A stretch of DNA of 64,000 bases, from assembly GCF_950295315.1 (NCBI RefSeq), contig NC_080172.1:75753577-75817576 (forward strand). The letters run 5' to 3'. A model generated the notes under the pieces. The model worked only from the letters and a program-made list of their open reading frames with translations, searched no databases and was not told the origin of the DNA. The position numbers were made by a program, and so were the translations under genes. Of the stretch, positions 10,450-21,930 are shown piece by piece (positions within the stretch are counted from its first letter, which is position 1; every line of letters starts with the position of its first letter). The stretch comes from Erinaceus europaeus (Eukaryota > Chordata > Mammalia > Eulipotyphla > Erinaceidae).

Positions 10450-11754
10450 GTAAAAGTCATAAAATTCCTCTATCTTACTATTGTTTTAATTTGCAATTTA
10501 AGTCAGTGTTGATATTGACTAGATGATTAGTTACTGTTAGTATATTTTAAATACTTTAACTTTTCACTTATTAGAAGCATTTATACCTAATAAAAATTAT
10601 TTCTACATTTAATTTTGACCACCATTTAATGATGAGTAAAGTTATTATATACGGTATTAACATCTACTGTATATTTTTAAAAATGTATAGTATCAACTAA
10701 CTGGCAATTTTTAACTAGATTTAATAACTGTAGCAATAATGAATGTCGTTAGGTTTGATAGATCTTATTGGTAGTTATTTTATTTCCTATGTAAATTTTT
10801 AATGGGAAGAGATCAGTGTGTTTTAAGATAATTAAAAATCTGTTTTTTCTTAGTTTCTTGTTGGAACTCAACTTTTGATGTGTTATAGGCAGCTGAATCT
10901 GGTTTGGCAGATAAGTAGCATATTAGATGAGTGCTTACTCTCTCTAACCAGTTTAGTCATTATAATAGTGACATCAGTAGGGGGACAGGTACATACTTTT
11001 AATCTGTATGCTGTATTTTTAAAAATACATGGTTTAAATTCCTCTGTCTGATCTTGGTTTATTAATGATGATAAAATTTAATTCATTACAGTATAGTATA
11101 AAGTACAATTAGAATTGCTAATTTAATTTTTAATAATATTGTCCAGTTGAGAAATTAAGTGGTATTATTTTTTTTAATCATTTCTATGTGTAGCTAGGAG
11201 AGTTTAGAAAAAAGAGTAATACTGAAATAAAAGAAAATAAGTATAATAATGATTAAACAGAAAACCTATGAAATAAGTCACAAATGTAATGAAGTTACTG
11301 TGTAGTTGTGATAGTAATTAGTGACAATTTTACTATTTCATAGACATTGTCATTTGATACCAATAACTATAGTAGTTACCTTTTTATTTGACAGGTAAAA
11401 GTTGGAATTTATCTAACTAGGTGATACTAATGTTACAGAAATCAGAAGAGAACATTTTTTAATCGAGTTTATTTTGCTCTAACATAATTTATGTACTTTA
11501 TATCTTTAGTCTGTCATCTTGTAGAATGATAATCAAGTAAAGTTGTACAATTGAAAAATTGAATTCAGTTTTTTTAAATGGCAATTTTGGCAGAACTGTG
11601 TTAACATTTGTTTAGTTTCTTTTTTTTTTTATTGAAAACTATTTGAGATATATTTTGTGAACCGTATGTTGCCAAAGATAGAAATTTTCATTTAGGAAAA
11701 AAAAAAAACTATGCACATTTGGCTTATTGATTCCTCTCTTTATTTTCGCATTAG
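10450..11754 (+). other. FNBP1L intron, no repeat recognised
   Basis: AT-rich unique sequence with scattered poly-T. It continues the SINE-free block around the cassette exon. Nothing else recognised. Confidence 0.7.
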
Positions 11755-11913
11755 CCACAGTCCCCACCCTTAACCCCTACTAGTTTATTCACATCCAGTA
11801 CTCCTAATGGGTCCCAGTTTCTCACATTCTCCATTGAGCCTGTGCATTATTGTATGAATGAGATAAAAACAGGGAAGCCCAGAATTCCTTCTTTCAGAAG
11901 CCTCAAAAGAGGG
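11755..11913 (+). CDS. FNBP1L: FNBP1L cassette exon: Ser/Pro-rich insert, residues about 331-383
   Basis: This 159-nt exon (53 codons, phase 0/0) has acceptor 'cattag' and donor 'gtaagt'. The peptide begins PQSPPLTPTSLFTSSTPNGS and ends SFRSLKRG. It is rich in Ser, Thr and Pro with several SP/TP sites, so it is probably a phosphorylatable disordered insert. Long FNBP1L isoforms carry it and the 547-residue short isoform lacks it together with the microexon (605 minus 58). It lies in the longest SINE-free stretch of the upstream introns. Confidence 0.95.
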
Positions 11914-13115
11914 GTAAGTTTAATAATGGGTTAAAATGCATGATGGCCTATATTGTGTGTGTAGTGTGGCTTTTAATACTCTCCACCCTCATTATAAGGC
12001 TCTCTCCTATAAATACGTAGTTTAAAACTCCACAGAATTAAGTATAGCAGCCCTCAAGTTAAAAACAAAACAAAACTCCTCTTTATAACATTTGAAAATA
12101 CACTCAACCATAAAAGAATGGTATTATAAAGAGGGTGCTGGGTACAATCATACTAGCTACTTTTTTGTTCATGTGAAATCATATGTCCACCATTGTTGTG
12201 TAATGTATTTACATTTTTAAGACTTTCAGTAATTTGTCACTGAAGTTACTCATGTAATAGTTTGTCACTGATAATGACTTCTACAAATTCATATAGTATT
12301 ATTTTATTGACAAAACTGAAGTTCAGTCTTAACTGCCCTGATTTTAGAAGCATAAAAACAATTTCTAATATAAAATGAAAGACAGATATGTTAACTCTAA
12401 GATTGTATATCAAATTAAAATAATATATTAGAAATTAATTGATAAGCTTATAAAGCTTATACAAAATAAGAAAATATTGGATATTAAGTAACACATGAAT
12501 TTATTTTTATAAAATAAAAGTTTTTTGCTAGAACCTTGCTTTTTTTTTTCCATTGGCTAGTCTCTGATATTTACTTATAATTGAAAATACTCTACAAATA
12601 AATAGGTTCCAAATAGTAGAAAGCAGATATTAATTTTTCTTAGTAGCAGCTATTATATATCACTGGTAAATAATTTAGCATTCCACTATGTGAGGCTAAT
12701 TTTTCTTATTTGTGTTTAAATTTAAGAACATCTTTGTAACATTCATAGCTTAAAATTTAGATACATTTATGAAATTTGTTCCAGTATTTGTTTGGACATG
12801 AAAAAAATGTGATAACCTACAGAAGAGAGTTATCACTCTCATAAAAAGTCTAATTATTAACTGTAATAGACTACAGTTGGCCTTCTTTTATTGCTCTCTT
12901 CCCCCATTCACTACCTCTTCCCATCTATCTTTCAATTCTTCTTTTTGGTTTTTTAGTTTTTATATCTTACCTTTCTTACTTTTTGTAGCTGTTGCTGTCT
13001 CATACTGCTTTAATTGGGTTTCTCACATGTAAACCAAGATATATTAGTTCAGGGCAAGATTTCATTATTACCTACATTTCCATTCAAAGAACAAGAAATT
13101 TAAATGATAGAAACA
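11914..13115 (+). other. Start of long FNBP1L intron, no repeat recognised
   Basis: AT-rich unique sequence downstream of the cassette exon; no SINE until 13116. Confidence 0.65.
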
Positions 13116-13318
13116 GCAGGGGTCCACGTGTGGCACACCTAGTTGAGCATACATCTTATAATGCACAAGGTCCTGGTTCAAGCCCCTGTTCCCTACTGCA
13201 GGAGCAAAGTTTCACCTGGGGTGAAGCAGTACTACAGGTGTGTCTCTCTCTTTTTCTCTCCATCTCACCCTCCCATCTCAATTTCTGTCTCTATCCAATT
13301 TAAAACAAACAAAAAACA
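13116..13318 (+). repeat. Type 2 SINE
   Basis: 'ggggtccacgtgtggcacac', box B-like 'ggttcaagcccctg', CT stretch and A-rich tail. 13319-13867 has nothing recognised. Confidence 0.82.
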
Positions 13319-13867
13319 GCAGACATATTCTAATGTATTAGATACCCTTTTTTAGATTTTCTTTTTTACTAAAATGACATGCAGTTCTTGGTATTTTCCT
13401 TACTTCTGTGTGTGAATATCATAGCTGATGACATTTTGAAAAATCTCTGAATGTATCTGTACTATACCTCTAAACACTTCATAGTATAGGTAGTTCATAG
13501 TCATTTTTAGAAGTCCATATTACTTGTTTGAAAGTATTAAGGAATCATGTTTGTGGCTTCTGTTGCCCAAGTTATAATGATATAATTAATCTTTTCTATG
13601 ATTTATAATATGTTAACTGATATGTAAATCATGAAAGATTACTATTTAGTACTTTTGTACTCATTTATGTACTTTACATATTGATTCTACCAGGCCCAGT
13701 TAACAATATTTTCTTTTTAATATAGTCATCAGGATATGAAATAAAAGTAATTATAGGTTATTCTAATTGTGAGCCTTGGAAAAAAGTTTAAATATGTGAA
13801 ATCCTTATTATTGGATAACTACATTTGTAGGTAAAATTTTATAGCTATACAACTTGAAAGTATAGTT

Positions 13868-13965
13868 TCACTTTTTTTTTTTTTTTTTAGATCAAAGCAT
13901 CTGTTAGCTCAGCTGTGGTTATTGGTAGTACTGGAGATTGAACTTGGGATCTCTCATACATACCA
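13868..13965 (-). repeat. Type 3 SINE fragment
   Basis: Poly-T followed by 'gttagctcagctgtggttat' and 'gagattgaacttgggatctc'. Confidence 0.55.
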
Positions 13966-14249
13966 TTTTAATATTATATATTAGCACATTGTTTTAGGGA
14001 AGTCTAGTTCCAAAAGACTAAAATCTTTGTGTGTATGTTTGTGTGTGTGTATGTGTGAACTTGCATGCAATTTTACTGCTCCAGGTCCACCTTTTCATTC
14101 AGGGAAAGAGACAGAGATAGAGGGAGAGCAATGTGGCACTCGTGTTGTGGACTGCCCACATTACAAGGTATGCACTTCGTGTGTTGAACCTCAGACTTTT
14201 TTGTTTTGGTTATCACAGGCTTCAGTACTGTGGGTCAACTTTAGATAGA

Positions 14250-14402
14250 TAGAAGGGGGAAAGAGGAGAGGGAGAGAAGAAGAGGTAGGGATAGAGCCAG
14301 AGACAGAGACCACAGCACTGGTTTCCTCCAATGTGGTGGGGGCCAGGGTCTAAACTGGATTGGGCTCATGGCAAAGCAGATGTGCTACCAAGTGCTATTT
14401 TG
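14250..14402 (-). repeat. Type 4 SINE
   Basis: 'gagaccacagcactggtttc' and 'catggcaaagcagatgtgct' signatures. 14403-16000 is unique AT-rich intron. Confidence 0.6.
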
Positions 14403-16000
14403 ATGGTTCCTGCCTCTTTTACTAGTTGTCATGTCAAAGAAAGTAGTAGTAGTCAAGGTAGCAAATATGATTGGGAGCAATTGTGTGTTGAAATTTCATT
14501 GTTTTGATTGCTATTAGGTATTTCACTGGATACTGCCTTAAAAAATTAACCTAGATGTTTTCCTTTCAATTAAGATTTTTTAACCCAATAAAGAAATTAA
14601 AAAAAGAATTTTTTGAGTATAGAAAAATTCAAAAAGATGAGTTTTAAGATGCCAGTTTGTTTCTAGATAGTTTCTCATATAAGCTCATAAAGTGTACAAA
14701 GTAAGTCTTAAGGTTTCTTAAAAATTAATGAGTTGTACCATTCAAATCAGAAACTTTTGTTTTGACCTATAGTTGTCACATCATTTTCCCTAAATGCTCT
14801 TTTAGTTTTTCTGGAAAATTACAATATCTTGTTTTTAAAGCAAACCTATTATTTAAAGTTTCCAGTATACACAATGGTCTGAGATGCTATATTAGACCAC
14901 TGCTTTTGTGTTTAGCTTAGTAGTCCATCTTTTCTAATAAATGATGAGGGTCTGTGATCACCTTTGATATCAAGGTCTAGTAGCCATTACTAAATATTTG
15001 ATATATATCCAAACTGTACTACTTAATATATAAGTGAGCAATAACTTCTCTATAACTTTTACCTTTGAGCTTACTGCATTTCCCCCCCAAGGTAGTCTTA
15101 TCTAATAATAAGAAACCCATGTATTTTTCTAAGTTATTCATGATCTTAAGGACATGATCTAGTTGTTTTTGTAAGCTCCTGTCTGTATAGAGTACAGTTC
15201 TCAGCATTTTTATATCTTGAAATGTTAATGGCCTGATATCCTTGTTTGATTCCTTTGTGTATTTAATAAGGTATAATGAAATTTCCTACCTCATGGTAAT
15301 CCCATGAGAATTAGATATTTCTGTTTTTGCATTAATTACTCTTTAAAGGGAAAATACAATATTTTTTTACAAAGAATTTGAATTTTTTTGCACTTCAAAT
15401 CTTAAGGGTAATGACCTATAAATTCACATGTGATTAATACTAAAACCTGACTGTCCCACGTCTGAAAAATTTGATACTTGAATACAATTATCTTAACATT
15501 TTCTCCAAAGCATATTAATATATTGTAATAACTGGAAAATATTTGTATCACTTATAAATTTAATTGGTGATAATTATAAGATGTATATCAAATTCTTATA
15601 CTTTATATTTTGTTTCCTTCCATGCAACTAATAGTATAGAAGACTGTGTATAAATTTAAAAATTAAAACCTATGTATCTCACCAGTAATTTTGTCACAGG
15701 AGAAAAGTTTTTTGATTCTTGAAACTACTGACAGTCTAAAGAATGTTAAGTCTAATTTGGAAATATACTGGATAGTAAATGTCATCTTTTCATCATAACC
15801 ATTAATCTATATGGCCAGTTCATCAGAGATAAGGGGTAGATATTTTTGTTGTTTATTAAAATATTTACTATGTGAAATTCTACCTTAACATTCCCCTCTT
15901 CTCCACCTAGAGCATGATTTAGAAAGCTGGGAAAAATAAATCTGATGGATCTGACCAAAAGGCAATGAATTTGAAGATAAACTTTGTGAAATTCTACTGT

Positions 16001-16002
16001 GT

Positions 16003-16036
<34 letters not shown>
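16001..16036 (+). repeat. (TG)n microsatellite
   Basis: About 15 TG units. Confidence 0.95.
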
Positions 16037-16037
<1 letters not shown>

Positions 16038-16644
16038 ATAGTAGTAGTAGCAGTTTTGTTATTATTTGGGATGCTAAGTATAAGTAATTGCAAGTTCCAG
16101 AACCCTGCTGACATATGGAAGGAACATGGCTTAGATACATATATCCAGTGTATGTATGGTGTAAGAACACTCAGGCTATTTCATTCCCTGTTTTCAGGAA
16201 GAAAATTTTCTTACCAATTTTTTAAAAATTGAAGTTAATTTTCAATTAAAAAAATATTATTTGCTTATTTATTGGAACCAAGGCTTTGTACATTGATGAT
16301 TTCATTATTGTGGGCTGATTTTTTTTTTTTTTCAGAGAGTTGAGAAACACCTGGCATCAGAGCCTCTCCATAGCTGTGGAATGACTGTGATGTTATGACT
16401 TAAACCTGGGCTGTGTGCTTGGCAAGACATAAACACTTTCTAGTGAGCTCTCCCTGTCAAAGTTAATTTTTTTGTGCTGCTTTTCAAGCATAATGATTTT
16501 AGGATAAAAACTGAAATGTAGAAGCCAATATCTTCAGAGCAAAATTCAACCTATATATTTATTTATGTCTATTTGGAAATATGTTTGGGAAACTTGAATT
16601 TGAGTGGCTTATTTACATATTCATAACAATATCTTTACATTTCT

Positions 16645-17008
16645 TTATTTTTTATTTTTTATTTTTTCCTTCTCCAGGGTTATTGCTGGGCTCAGTGCCT
16701 GCACCATGAATCCACCGCTCCTGGATGCCATTTTCCCCCCCCTTTTGTTGCCCTTGTTGTAGCTTTGTTGTGGTTATTATTATTGCCCTTGTTGACGCAA
16801 TTCGTTGTTGGATAGGATAGAGAGAAATGGAGAGAGGAGGGGAAGACAGAGAAGGGGAGAGAAAGAGAGACACCTGCAGACCTGCTTCACCGCCTGTGAA
16901 GCGACTCCCCTGCAGGTGGGGAGCCGGGGGCTCGAACCGGGATCCTTACACCGGTCCCTGCACTTTGCGCCACATGCGCTTAACCCACTGCGCCACCACC
17001 CGACCCCC
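16645..17008 (-). repeat. Type 1 SINE, full length with perfect TSD
   Basis: Near-complete reverse copy with intact boxes ('ggctcgaaccgggatcc', 'gcgcttaacccactgcgcc'). Flanked by a perfect 15-bp duplication 'tatctttacatttct' at 16630-16644 and 17009-17023, so the insertion is young. Confidence 0.96.
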
Positions 17009-17181
17009 TATCTTTACATTTCTAAGAAACACCTTAAAACTAAAGTAGGAATATCCTTACCCACTCACATATTTAAATTCAAAAGCAGTATTAATAAAAA
17101 CTTACATAGTAATGCTTTGTTTAATGCATTTGGAAGAGCATTACATTTTTTCAAATACTGTTTTAAAATGACTAATATTGA

Positions 17182-17308
17182 CGGCAGGGTAGATAACATA
17201 ATGGTTATGCAAAGACACTCTCAGGCCTGAGGCTCCAGAGTCCCAGGTTCAGTCTTCTGCACCACCACAAGCCAGAGCTAAGCAGTACTCAAATAAGCAG
17301 ATAAAAAG
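17182..17308 (+). repeat. Type 3 SINE
   Basis: 'gcagggtagataacataatg' head, 'cccaggttcagtcttctgca' box B region, A-rich end. Confidence 0.77.
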
Positions 17309-17695
17309 AACTAATATTGTTGGCATTTAAAGAATTAAATGTTACTATTTGGGAATGAAGAACTATGTAGGTAAAATTCACTTATATAAGAATTCTCTTT
17401 TAAAGAAGAAATATATGATTGTTTACAGAGTGATAATAATTTCATTTTTGAGCTTTAGTTGCATTTAGAAAATATCTGCCCATTATCATTGGTGTATTTT
17501 TTTGTGTGTGTATGTGAGTAATTTGCTTTCCAAAATATGTGCTGTAAATTGTTTTCTGGCTTAATTGCTTGGATTTGGAAATGTACATGATTTCTTTTAG
17601 TATTGTAAGAAAAAGTATAGGTTATTGCATCCTCTGTATTATGGCTTCATGCGAATAATTTGCCATTTCTTTCTGTTTTCCATTGAACTATTCAG

Positions 17696-17710
17696 TGGTC
17701 GGTGAAGATG
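17696..17710 (+). CDS. FNBP1L: FNBP1L 15-nt microexon (WSVKM), residues about 384-388
   Basis: This is a 15-base exon of five codons, TGG TCG GTG AAG ATG, coding WSVKM. It is flanked by a perfect acceptor ('tgttttccattgaactattcag', polypyrimidine tract and adenosine branch candidate) and donor 'gtaagc', phase 0/0. It sits between the Ser/Pro insert and the HR1 exon, in the order expected for the full-length protein. Microexons of this size are typically neuron-biased; that is inference here. It is far too short to be found by ORF length. Confidence 0.93.
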
Positions 17711-18519
17711 GTAAGCCTTATGTGCTGATCTATATATACTGTGCCAACGTTAAGTAATTTCAAAACATTGTTTTGTTTAATTCAGAAAGTAGTAAGGTAC
17801 ATATCCACATTTTCACCTTGTTATGTGTGTTTTTTAAAAATTTATCCATAGTCCAATCATAACGAGAACCTCTTGACATCATAAGTTTGAAAATTAATGT
17901 GGGTGACTGTAATCAGTCCATTTGTGTTTTTAGATATTTGGTAGAGTCCTTGTCATCTTACAGAGAATGAAATTATAGCTAAATCTTTAAAAAAATTACA
18001 CAGAATACAAGTTTGTTTCTGCAGGAAGAAAATTAAACAGTGATTTTTCTTAGCACTTTTAAAAAGATCATATAAGTTTAATTTGCACTTTACCACAAAA
18101 TCACTTGCTTTTCTGAAAAGAAAGCTTTTCTTTAGAGCTTGCTTCTGTGCTATTGAAAAGGAGTGAAAGCACAAGCATGTGCCTTCTTAAATCCTGTGTG
18201 CGCGCGCGTGTGTTGATGTGTGATGTTTCTAAACTATTTACTTAAAATGTTTTCACACTGCTTCTGAAGACTATATCCTCAATTACTGGGTACTTGCATT
18301 ATTTCTTATTTTTTGAAAATCGACCACTCTTGCAGTTTGGTCTTTTATAAATTCCTTGTAGTAGTTGTTAAATGCTCCAGAAGTCTTTGGTACAATCATT
18401 GGAAATAGTGAGTTCAGTGCTCATATTCTATAAAAGACAATACTATATGTTATAATGGGGCTTAGCAATGCAAGTGTCTATTGTTTTTTAAAAATTAAAT
18501 ATTTTAAACATTTTATTTT

Positions 18520-18665
18520 AATAATAGAGAAAATACATGGAAGGGGTGAGAACTAGAACATTATTCAGCTCTAGTTTATGATAGTGCCAGGGACTGAGTC
18601 TACTACCTCAGAGCTTCAGGCATGAAAATCTTTTCCATAGCCATTATGCTCTCTCCCTTCCCCTT
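18520..18665 (-). repeat. Type 3 SINE
   Basis: Diverged reverse copy: 'attattcagctctagtttat', 'ccatagccattatgctctct'. The 17711-18519 intron part has no other repeat. Confidence 0.62.
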
Positions 18666-18776
18666 GTTTTTATATTTGTTGCTAATAAATTTAAGAAAGT
18701 TTGGTTAGAGTCAGAGTATGATAGACTTACTTGTTTTGTGGTTGTCAGTGGGCCTCACTACTCTAGACTGACTTTT

Positions 18777-18905
18777 TTAGATAGAGACAGTGGAAGATAC
18801 TGAAGCACTGAAGCTTCTCTCAGTGTGCTTGGGGCTGGGCTCTGTGATGGGTTATACTCATGATAAAGGAAGCACACTATCCAGGTGAGCTATCTTGACA
18901 CCTCC
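18777..18905 (-). repeat. Type 4 SINE
   Basis: 'actgaagcttctctcagtgt' and 'cacactatccaggtgagcta'. Confidence 0.65.
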
Positions 18906-18998
18906 CGATTAAAAAATTTCTAGGAATGAATATTCATTCTTTTTGCGGACAATGGAGTGTATCACAGCAAACCCAAACTCCTTAAGAAATAATTTTAG

Positions 18999-19291
18999 GG
19001 AGTAGGGCGGTAGTGCAGTGGGTTAAGCACAGGTGGTGCAGAGCGCAAGGATTGGCGTTAGGATCCTGGTTCGAGCCCCCGGCTCCCTACCTGCAGGGGA
19101 GTCGCTTCACAGGCGGTGAAGCAAGTCTGCAGGTGTCTGTCTTTCTCTCCCTCTCTCTGTCTTCCTCTTCTCTCTCCATTTCTGTCTGTCCTATCCAACA
19201 ATGACGACATCAATAACAGCAACAACAATAATAACTACAACAATAAAACAAGGGCATAACAAAAGGGAATAGATAAATAAATATTAAAAAA
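18999..19291 (+). repeat. Type 1 SINE, full length
   Basis: Complete plus copy with box B 'ggttcgagcccc' and AAC/AAT tail. Flanked by 'agaaataattttag' (18985-18998) and 'agaagtaattttag' (19292-19305), one mismatch. Confidence 0.95.
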
Positions 19292-19305
19292 AGAAGTAAT
19301 TTTAG

Positions 19306-19502
19306 TGGGCCAGGTGGTGGCACACCTGGTTAACTGTACACATTATAGTGTACAAGAACCCAGGTTCAAGCCCCCAGGTCCCCACCTGCAGGGGGAAAGC
19401 TTCGTGAGTGGTGAAGCAGGGCTGCAGAGGTCTTTCTGTCTCTCTCCCTCTCTATCTCCTCCTCCCCTCTCAGTTTCTATGTCTATAGCAAATATATATG
19501 AC
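19306..19502 (+). repeat. Type 2 SINE
   Basis: Complete plus copy with 'gggccaggtggtggcacacc' head. Its flanks are the same target motif: 'agaagtaattttag' before and 'agaaattttag' after (19503-19513). Confidence 0.9.
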
Positions 19503-19513
19503 AGAAATTTTAG

Positions 19514-19650
19514 CAGCTCAGGAGATGATTCAGTGGATAAGACATTTGACCCTCAAACATGAGGTTCCCCTTGGGTTCAATTCCTGGCACCATATGTAAC
19601 CACAGTGATGCTCTCGTTCTTGTTTTTTTTTTTTCCCCCCTTTCTCAAGT
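19514..19650 (+). repeat. Type 5 SINE
   Basis: 'gatgattcagtggataagac' and 'ccttgggttcaattcctggc'; third SINE of the tandem group. Confidence 0.65.
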
Positions 19651-19799
19651 AAGTAAATAAGTATTTTTTAAAGGAAATATTTTTATTTGTTAAATGAGAA
19701 CTTTTTATCTTTGGCACATATATAATAGTTTTCAAAACATGGACCCCAAGTTAGATTAAATATGACAGTTGATGTTGGTAATTCACTAAATTTAAGAAA

Positions 19800-19890
19800 C
19801 TTCCTTCAGTGTGTTGGGGGCCGGGCATGAGCCTGGATTGTGTACATGGCAAAGCAGCTCACAATCCAAGTGAGCTATTTCATTGGCCCT
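19800..19890 (-). repeat. Type 4 SINE fragment
   Basis: 'gtgtacatggcaaagcagct' and 'caatccaagtgagctatttc'. Confidence 0.62.
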
Positions 19891-20149
19891 CAAGATGTCC
19901 TCCCTTCTTCCCTCCTTTTTATAAAGACAAACTTGCTGAGTGTTTATAAATGTGCAGACCTCTCAGGAAAAAAATTCAGAGATTCTGTTATTAGTTAAAT
20001 GATAAATTTATTTGTATCTCATTCTAAAAGTGAGTTACTTTTCTTTTATTACCCCCCAAAGGTTATATCATTGTTATAGATGATGAAATAAGACTAGTTA
20101 GCTTTATATTCATCGGCATAAGTGACTCAAAGAACAGAGATATATTTGA

Positions 20150-20252
20150 GAGCTTATTTCAGCAGCACATTAAATTTTAAACTTGTCTATTGTATTTACT
20201 GTTGAATGTAAAACATTAATTCCCCAATAAAGACATAAATTAAAAAAAAATT
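20150..20252 (+). pseudogene. U6 snRNA / L1 3'-end chimeric retropseudogene
   Basis: 20150-20182 resembles the first bases of U6 snRNA ('gagcttatttcagcagcaca'), with four differences that are C-to-T or G-to-A changes at former CpGs. It is fused to the last 60 bases of L1 ('attgtatttactgttgaatg' to 'ccccaataaag') and a poly-A tail. Such U6/L1 fusions arise by template switching during L1 reverse transcription (established). The U6 part is short, so confidence is moderate. Confidence 0.6.
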
Positions 20253-20291
20253 TAAACTTGCATGTTCTTCAGTCTTTAAATATCTATTAGA

Positions 20292-20382
20292 ACCAGAGCA
20301 CCACTGTGGCACTTGCAGAACTGTAGAGAGCCAGCTCAGCTAGCAAGCCATTGCTCTGTCCACTGTGCCACCACCTGGGCTA
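20292..20382 (-). repeat. Possible tRNA-derived SINE fragment
   Basis: 'tgtccactgtgccaccacct' ending resembles reverse SINE heads; diverged. Confidence 0.4.
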
Positions 20383-20640
20383 CAAGCTTGCTTATTCTTA
20401 AAGTCACCACTTAAAAAAGTGAAATGAATAATTGGTATCAGTTTTGGAATATATAGAACTTACAGATTTACAGATGGAATTGCTAGTTACTTATGTTGAA
20501 TCTGTCGTTTAAACTCTTATAATTGAAGTACTGTGATGGAATTCACATTTAAGAGGAGAAAGAAATTGGAATCAGAAGTTTACATTTAAGTAGTAATACT
20601 TTGTGAAATGATTTAACTTCTTGAGTATCAAATAATTAGA

Positions 20641-20778
20641 TTTTTTAATATTTATTTATTTTTACCAGAGCACTGCTCAGCTCTTATTTATGGTAGTGTG
20701 GGGGATTGAACCTGGGATTAGGAGCCTCAGACATGAAAGTCTCTTTGCATAACCATTATGCTGTCTTCCTCTGCCCTT
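20641..20778 (-). repeat. Type 3 SINE
   Basis: 'agagcactgctcagctctta', 'gggggattgaacctgggatt', 'tgcataaccattatgctgtc'. Confidence 0.8.
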
Positions 20779-20796
20779 ACATTTTTTTTTTTTAAA

Positions 20797-20940
20797 CCCC
20801 ACACTGTGCAAAGATCTGCGTTCAAGCCCTGGTTGGTAGATTGGTGGGGCGAAAGCTTCCTGAGTGATGAAACTGTGCTTCAGGTGTCTGTTTTTCTCTC
20901 TCCTTTCCTTTTTAATTTCTTTATTAAAAAAAAAAATAAG
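20797..20940 (+). repeat. Type 2 SINE, 5' truncated
   Basis: 'cacactgtgcaaagatctgc', box B-like 'gcgttcaagccctgg', CT stretch, A-run. A short type 1-like tail with (AATA)n follows at 20965-21045. 21046-21785 has nothing recognised. Confidence 0.62.
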
Positions 20941-21785
20941 TGAAAAGGAAACAATTGCCATTAGGAGCAGTGTATTTGTTGTATAGGCACTGGGCTCCAG
21001 CGATATCCCTACTGGTAAAAATAAATAAGTAAATAAATAAATAAGCTGTATGAAATAGTCTTCTTAGTATATTTTTCTTTGGATTATGTTTTGGGAATAA
21101 CTGAGGAATACTATCAGGTTGTACTAAAGGTGATTGAAAATAGGCCCCTTATTAGAATATAATTTCTACTTTTTAATTCACTAAGTGGATTAAAAACAAA
21201 AAGGTCTACTTTTTGCTTTGCAACAATTTTGTGTGTTTTGGTTCTAAAGAATAGCTAAATGAATGCAACTATCCAAATACTGTATGCAGTATTAAAATAC
21301 ATTTCACTAATTACCTGTGAGGTAAGTTGTTTACTTGATTAAACTGTAAATTTTATATTTCTCCCGTGAACATTTGTAATATTCTGTCATTGCAGTGTCT
21401 TGATTTGGCAATATATTTATGAACACAATAGCTTGCACAGGTGGGAAATGTTTTGTGTTTCCATTTTGTTGTTGATGTAAGGAGGTTCATACGTATTTAG
21501 CTCAGCTTTGCCAACACCTGAAAATTATTTGACACTGGCGCTATCTATATTTGATAATACATTCATTCAATTCAGTTGCATGGTTTGTTAAGTTCACTGG
21601 AATTTGAGATCTTTCAATACAGTTCTTTTAATTAACATACACAAAATTATCCATTTGGACTTTAAAAGGTTTGCTTGGTGCTAATTTAAACTTAAAATTG
21701 ATACGCGTTCTTATTTAATAGTGGATACAGTAAAAATAAAATTTCCTGAAAATGTCTTTTTTAATGATTTAGATTTTCTTTTCAG

Positions 21786-21895
21786 GGCCCTGCACTAGAA
21801 GATTTCAGTCATCTCCCACCAGAACAGAGACGTAAAAAACTACAGCAGCGTATTGATGAACTTAACAGAGAACTACAAAAAGAATCAGACCAAAA
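21786..21895 (+). CDS. FNBP1L: FNBP1L exon: HR1 (REM-1) domain, first helix, residues about 389-425
   Basis: This 110-nt exon enters in phase 0 after 'ttttcag' and leaves with two bases of a Lys codon before donor 'gtactt'. The peptide begins [20 protein letters not shown] and continues to ELQKESDQ. This is the first helix of the HR1 antiparallel coiled coil, which binds active Cdc42. The donor is weaker than its neighbours (GTACTT), but the split codon is completed correctly by the exon at 24826. Confidence 0.96.
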
Positions 21896-21930
21896 GTACT
21901 TTTATTTTTTTCCTATATGGACCTTCTAAG

